From an uncultured Lachnospiraceae bacterium (lineage in GTDB: Bacteria > Bacillota > Clostridia > Lachnospirales > Lachnospiraceae): DNA of 64,000 nt. Both the position numbers and the translations under genes were made by a program. The DNA lies in the NCBI GenBank assembly GCA_910579935.1, contig CAJTVQ010000001.1, positions 1-64,000 of the forward strand, given 5' to 3'. This document shows, piece by piece, positions 62,405 through 64,000 of the stretch (position 1 is its first letter; the number at the start of each line of letters is the position of its first letter). The notes under the pieces were generated by a model. It saw only the letters and a program-made list of their open reading frames with translations. It was not told where the DNA came from and did no database searches.

Positions 62405-62766
62405 CGGGAAAAGAACAGGCCAGGGAAGTAACAAAACTTGCCCTGAAGGCATTGGAAGATAAAAAAGCGGAAGATATTACGGTCATTGATATCAGCGGGG
62501 TTTCCGTTCTGGCAGATTATTTCATTATTGCCAGCGGTTCGAACCGCAGTCAAATACAGGCGCTTACGGACCATGTGGAAGAACTGCTTGGAAAAAGCGG
62601 CTCGCATGTGAAACAGATAGAAGGTTATGATGCGGCAAACTGGGTACTGATGGATTTCGGCGATGTCATTGTCCATATTTTTGACCGCGAGAACAGATTA
62701 TTCTATGATCTGGAGCGTATCTGGCGGGATGGAAAGCGGATAGAACTTTCAGAATTGGAAGAGTAG
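62401..62766 (+). CDS. rsfS: Ribosome silencing factor RsfS
   Basis: 121 residues of the DUF143/Iojap family: VIDISGVSVLADYFIIASGS and DAANWVLMDFGDVIVHIFDR are diagnostic. It binds L14 and blocks subunit joining during starvation. Translationally coupled to yqeK. Confidence 0.95.
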   Translation: MTGKEQAREVTKLALKALEDKKAEDITVIDISGVSVLADYFIIASGSNRSQIQALTDHVEELLGKSGSHVKQIEGYDAANWVLMDFGDVIVHIFDRENRLFYDLERIWRDGKRIELSELEE

Positions 62767-62787
62767 AAGAGATAAGCTGAGGATGAT

Positions 62788-64000
62788 ATGAAAAAATATA
62801 TAGGAGACAGGAAATTTTACCGGATGGTGCTGGCTGTTGCGGTTCCGATCATGATACAGAACGGCATTACGAATTTTGTCAGTTTATTGGACAACATCAT
62901 GGTAGGGCAGATCGGGACGGAACAGATGTCCGGCGTTGCTATCGTCAACCAGCTGATGTTCGTATTTAATATCTGTATTTTCGGGGGCGTATCGGGGGCT
63001 GGCATTTTTACCGCACAGTATCATGGCTGCGGGGATCACAAAGGAGTGCGCAGCACGTTCCGGTTAAAACTGCTGATCTGCCTGGCGATAACGGGAGCCG
63101 GCCTGCTCATATTTGCATTTTACGGAGAGCAGCTGATTTCTTTTTATCTGCATGATACAGGCAGGGCAGACACATTGGCAGCTACCCTGGAATATGCACG
63201 CCGCTATCTGCGCATCATGCTGATAGAGCTTGTTCCCTTCGCCCTGATCCAGGCGTATTCGGGTACGCTGCGTGAGACCGGGGAGACCGTGCTGCCCATG
63301 AAAGCCGGTATTGCGGCAGTTTTGGTCAATCTGGCATTAAATTATCTTTTAATTTTTGGAAAATTCGGTGCTCCTGCCCTGGGTGTGGAAGGAGCTGCCA
63401 TTGCGACTACATTTTCCCGTTTTGTGGAGTTGATCATCGTGGCCGGCTGGTCCCATAAACATAAGGAAGCGCATCCGTTCATAGAAGGAGCTTATCAGAA
63501 TTTCCGGATTCCGGGCAGCCTGGTCGTCAAGATCATCGCTACCGGATTCCCCCTGATGCTGAACGAGGCATTGTGGTCTTCCGGACAGGCAGTTCTAATG
63601 CAGTGTTATTCCGTCCGCGGTCTGGATGTGATTGCGGCCCTTAACATTTCCTCTACCATATCCAATGTTTTCAATGTGGTTTTTATTGCTTTGGGTAATG
63701 CGGTGGGGATCATCGTCGGACAGCTTTTGGGAGCCGGCAAACTGGAGGAAGCAGAGGATACCGACCGGAAACTGATCTTTTTTTCTACGGCCGGATGCAT
63801 GGTGATCGGCATTATGATGGCATTATGTTCTTCTCTATTTCCGATGCTTTACAATACAGCGGAAGAAATCCGGCAGCTGGCAGCACAATTCATTATCATA
63901 TGTTCGGTCTGTATGCCGATGTATGCCTTTGTAAATGTTGCTTATTTTACACTGCGCTGCGGCGGGAAAACACTGGTTACCTTTTTCTTTGACAGCGTCT
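62788..64000 (+). CDS. MATE-family efflux transporter, 3' end outside the window
   Basis: The frame from ATG 62788 (MKKYIGDRKFYRMVLAVAVP, ribosome binding site CTGAGG) is open to the last base, giving 404 residues so far. MATE features: IMIQNGITNFVSLLDNIMVG, then GAGIFTAQYHGCGD and repeated helices with GNAVGIIVGQLLGAGK in the second half. Distinct from the MATE protein at 4678. About 40-50 residues are missing on the right. It follows rsfS by 21 bases and may be read from the same transcript. Substrate unknown. Confidence 0.9.
   Translation, partial: MKKYIGDRKFYRMVLAVAVPIMIQNGITNFVSLLDNIMVGQIGTEQMSGVAIVNQLMFVFNICIFGGVSGAGIFTAQYHGCGDHKGVRSTFRLKLLICLAITGAGLLIFAFYGEQLISFYLHDTGRADTLAATLEYARRYLRIMLIELVPFALIQAYSGTLRETGETVLPMKAGIAAVLVNLALNYLLIFGKFGAPALGVEGAAIATTFSRFVELIIVAGWSHKHKEAHPFIEGAYQNFRIPGSLVVKIIATGFPLMLNEALWSSGQAVLMQCYSVRGLDVIAALNISSTISNVFNVVFIALGNAVGIIVGQLLGAGKLEEAEDTDRKLIFFSTAGCMVIGIMMALCSSLFPMLYNTAEEIRQLAAQFIIICSVCMPMYAFVNVAYFTLRCGGKTLVTFFFDSV

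Overview
The window reads as a chromosomal segment of an anaerobic Clostridia species, most likely Lachnospiraceae. Supporting signs are a group A [FeFe]-hydrogenase operon, pta-ackA, an L27 with a Prp-cleavable N-terminus beside its Prp protease, an L21-type leader, a galacturonate (pectin) pathway, lipoprotein binding proteins with a Firmicutes lipobox, a tRNA without encoded CCA, and strong AGGAGG-type ribosome binding sites. The genus cannot be fixed from the sequence.

Layout. 1-2.5 kb: the 3' end of a BlaR1/MecR1-type M56 peptidase gene, a DUF6033-like protein, and two small coupled ORFs. 2.5-8.4 kb: an accessory, decaying region with a LysR regulator, an intact MATE transporter and a cytidylate-kinase-like gene. 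These sit among remnants of a conjugative VirB4-like gene, groEL, a MarR regulator, two ABC exporter halves, an IS256-type transposase and a 155-bp inverted-repeat element.

8.6-21.1 kb: a seven-gene locus with three large lipoproteins (apparent beta-propeller plus solute-binding domain), two carbohydrate-type ABC permeases, a very long coiled-coil HlyD-type adaptor and a stripped-down MacB-like periplasmic-core protein, but no ATPase. This is the best candidate here for an uncharacterised system.

21.1-26.5 kb: tcdA, a fused homocysteine methyltransferase/methylene-THF reductase, an HPr-like protein lacking the phosphorylatable histidine, tRNA-Gly(CCC), and ktrB/ktrA potassium uptake. 26.7-31.2 kb: a MarR regulator with a heterodimeric ABC exporter. 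Then come a Uma2-family protein and a chemotaxis receptor broken by a frameshift.

33.8-42.7 kb: galacturonate catabolism. lacI-uxaC run leftward and uxaB-uxaA-kdgK run rightward, followed by a TIM-barrel epimerase-like gene and a convergent cytosolic pectinesterase. A matching 18-bp palindrome lies in the lacI/uxaB promoter region and in front of the pectinesterase, which suggests one regulon. With an aldolase encoded elsewhere, galacturonate would yield pyruvate and glyceraldehyde-3-phosphate.

42.8-52.2 kb: fermentative energy metabolism. It holds a GltD/NuoF-like flavoprotein with an [FeFe]-hydrogenase, a CPBP protease, tmcAL, pta-ackA and an orphan dehydratase-activase-like protein. 52.3-64 kb: a conserved housekeeping block with a PdaA-like deacetylase, a TIGR03960/TIGR03936 pair, RNase E/G, NUDIX, rplU-prp-rpmA, obgE, yhbY, nadD, yqeK and rsfS, ending in a second MATE gene cut by the window edge.
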